Shown in pieces: positions 50,416 to 51,514 of a stretch of DNA of 51,514 nt; within the stretch, counting starts at the first letter, position 1; each line of letters begins with the position of its first letter. The DNA is taken from the NCBI RefSeq assembly GCF_902497875.1, contig NZ_CABVHY010000040.1, positions 1-51,514 on the forward strand. Direction: 5' to 3'. The stretch is from Pseudomonas fluorescens. Lineage in GTDB: Bacteria; Pseudomonadota; Gammaproteobacteria; Pseudomonadales; Pseudomonadaceae. The notes below the pieces were generated by a model. It was not told the DNA's origin, did no database searches, and was given only the letters and a program-made list of their open reading frames with translations. The translations under genes and the position numbers were made by a program.

Positions 50416-50860
50416 ATGACTACAGATGAGCGACAGAGCGGAAAGCTTCCGCTTGGGGCATTACTTGCACTGGCCATGACGGGTTTCATTTGCATTGTCA
50501 CCGAGACCTTGCCAGCGGGCTTGCTGCCCGAAATTGGCAGTGGCCTGGGTGTCTCTGCGTCTCTGGCCGGACAGATGGTGACAGTCTATGCGTTGGGGTC
50601 GTTGCTGGCGGCAATCCCGCTGACCATTGCCACGCAAAGCTGGCGCCGCAGAACGGTACTGCTGGTGACCATTGTCGGCTTCCTGGCATTCAACTCCCTC
50701 ACGGCGCTGTCTTCCGATTACTGGCTGACGCTGATTGCACGGTTTTTCGCTGGGGTTTCAGCGGGGCTGGCCTGGAGCCTTATCGCGGGCTATGCACGGC
50801 GCATGGTCACCCCGCATATGCAGGGGCGCGCATTGGCGGTGGCGATGGTGGGTACGCCCC
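50416..50860 (+). pseudogene. MFS exporter gene interrupted by an IS4-family element
   Basis: The intact part encodes about 148 residues, the first four or five helices of a 12-helix MFS drug/sugar exporter: LALAMTGFICIVTETLPAGL, VYALGSLLAAIPLT, the loop WRRRTVLL and ARFFAGVSAGLAWSLIAGY. GAGGTGACAA precedes the ATG at 50416. After AVAMVGTP, where relatives continue with I/L-A-x-S-LG, the frame meets HRR and a stop, because an insertion sequence begins at about 50858-50861. The remainder would lie beyond the IS and outside this window. The exporter is therefore inactive here, although its repressor and operator are intact. Confidence 0.85.
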
Positions 50861-51514
50861 ATAGGCGCTAACCAAATCTCTCGCTCCATAGCTCATCTTG
50901 CTGGTATCCCCGCTTTTTTCGCGGGGATTCGCGCAGTGCACGACTGAAGTAATCCCATTTCTCAAGACACGTAAACAACGACAAGCGGGGACTGATCACG
51001 CTACAAAGCAACCAATGGATAAAGGCCATTTCACGCCAGCGACAACGCCTCTGAGCCACGTTTTCTTGAATGCCCCTCGCTCTCGACAGGGGAAAAATTC
51101 TCGCCTGTGGCGATCAACCGCTCAATAAGGCAAGCCACTAATAATTTCCCTTGCAGCCAGGCTTTCGCGCCTTCCGGGTTTTTCTTTCTCAAGCGCGATA
51201 ACCCTAGCAATGACTTCATCCGCTTGAACGCCAACTCCACCTGCCAGCGGTGCCGATAAAGGGCCAAGACCTCTTGCGCACTCAGGCAGTCCAAGGTCGT
51301 GACCACCACAACGTAGCCTGCTGCCTCCACTGTCTGTGATTGAAGCTGCTTCTGTTTTTGCTTTTTTTGTGCAGTTCTCTGTAACTTGCGCTCGCTTTCC
51401 ATCCTTTGTTCATCCGTCTTGCGGTATGCACACACGCGTACCGCAATATCCCCTTTCGAACCTTGCATCACCGCTGGCCATTCACCCGTTTGCCCTGCCT
51501 GCAAGGTGCGTAAC
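50858..51514 (-). mobile_element. IS4-family insertion sequence (partial, runs off the window)
   Basis: One end of the element lies at about 50858-50861 within the MFS gene. The transposase reads inward from beyond the window edge toward this end, so this is the right end of the element. A hairpin, ATCCCCGC with GCGGGGAT around a T-rich loop (50906-50928), lies near the terminus, inside the 3' part of the transposase. The terminal inverted repeat and target duplication cannot be checked because the other end is missing. Confidence 0.8.
50868..51514 (-). pseudogene. IS4-family transposase, 5' end outside window, probable frameshift
   Basis: From the window edge the frame reads VVVVTTLDCLSAQEVLALYR and HRWQVELAFKRMKSLLGLSRL. 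Y-x2-R-x3-E-x6-K (YRHRWQVELAFKRMK) is the YREK signature of IS4 transposases, with the third catalytic Glu. This frame stops at 51031. A second frame from 51059 continues with the sort of C-terminus expected (CRWREMAFIHWLLCSVISPR ... SPRKKRG) and stops at 50868, at the IS end. The two frames meet near a run of A/C at 51058-51066, suggesting a one-base frameshift. The protein start lies beyond the window; the TTG at 51504 is internal. Confidence 0.7.

Overview
The window looks like the chromosome of a Pseudomonas, most likely of the P. fluorescens/P. putida lineage. The grounds are GC-rich coding sequence, three kinds of Pseudomonas-type REP/REPIN elements, a DmpR-like sigma-54 phenol regulon, an atoDAB-type acetoacetate operon, and many LysR, IclR and TetR regulators beside small catabolic operons. 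This assignment rests on recognition of families, not on a search. No rRNA, tRNA or CRISPR was seen.

Layout. 1-5.9 kb: a DUF1615 lipoprotein, a small secreted protein built from ten 13-residue repeats, a REPIN, a PaaI-type thioesterase, an IS5-like transposase remnant, an APH(3')-like aminoglycoside phosphotransferase, and a DMT exporter divergent from a LysR regulator. 5.9-11 kb: the acetoacetate operon (CoA-transferase A and B, thiolase) with a divergent LysR gene, then a class II sirtuin and a CBS-domain protein. 11-20 kb: the phenol hydroxylase island. A DmpR-type activator is divergent from dmpKLMNOP; between them lie two enhancer-like palindromes and a perfect -24/-12 promoter. An outer-membrane aromatic-transport protein and a convergent methyltransferase follow. 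No catechol dioxygenase or meta-cleavage gene is present. 20-24 kb: REPIN-like inverted repeats, ppnN, a DUF3087 membrane protein and a tandemly duplicated 129-bp REPIN.

24-31 kb is catabolic cluster 1: crotonase, a polyamine-type ABC importer with a fused two-domain permease, an acyl-CoA ligase and an IclR regulator. 31-41 kb is cluster 2, mostly on the other strand: a paralogous ABC importer and IclR regulator, with a DapA-family lyase, an FMN L-2-hydroxyacid oxidase, an FAD D-2-hydroxyacid dehydrogenase and a ProC. The two clusters share the IclR-plus-importer core but carry different enzymes, so they look like divergent copies of one catabolic chassis.

41-45.6 kb: an IS1182-like remnant, a HIT protein, and a four-gene amino-acid module (SDF-family symporter, YheO/DauR-type regulator, RidA, PLP ammonia-lyase resembling L-threo-3-hydroxyaspartate ammonia-lyase). 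46-49.3 kb: a compositionally distinct, strongly GC-rich gene pair. It encodes an exported-looking protein-L-isoaspartate methyltransferase homologue and an 810-residue polytopic protein with a spermidine-synthase-like domain between two membrane blocks. Degenerate intergenic repeats flank the pair. It is the best candidate here for an undescribed system. 49.6 kb to the end: a TetR regulator and a divergent MFS exporter with two visible operators; the exporter is cut by an IS4-family (YREK) element that runs off the window.
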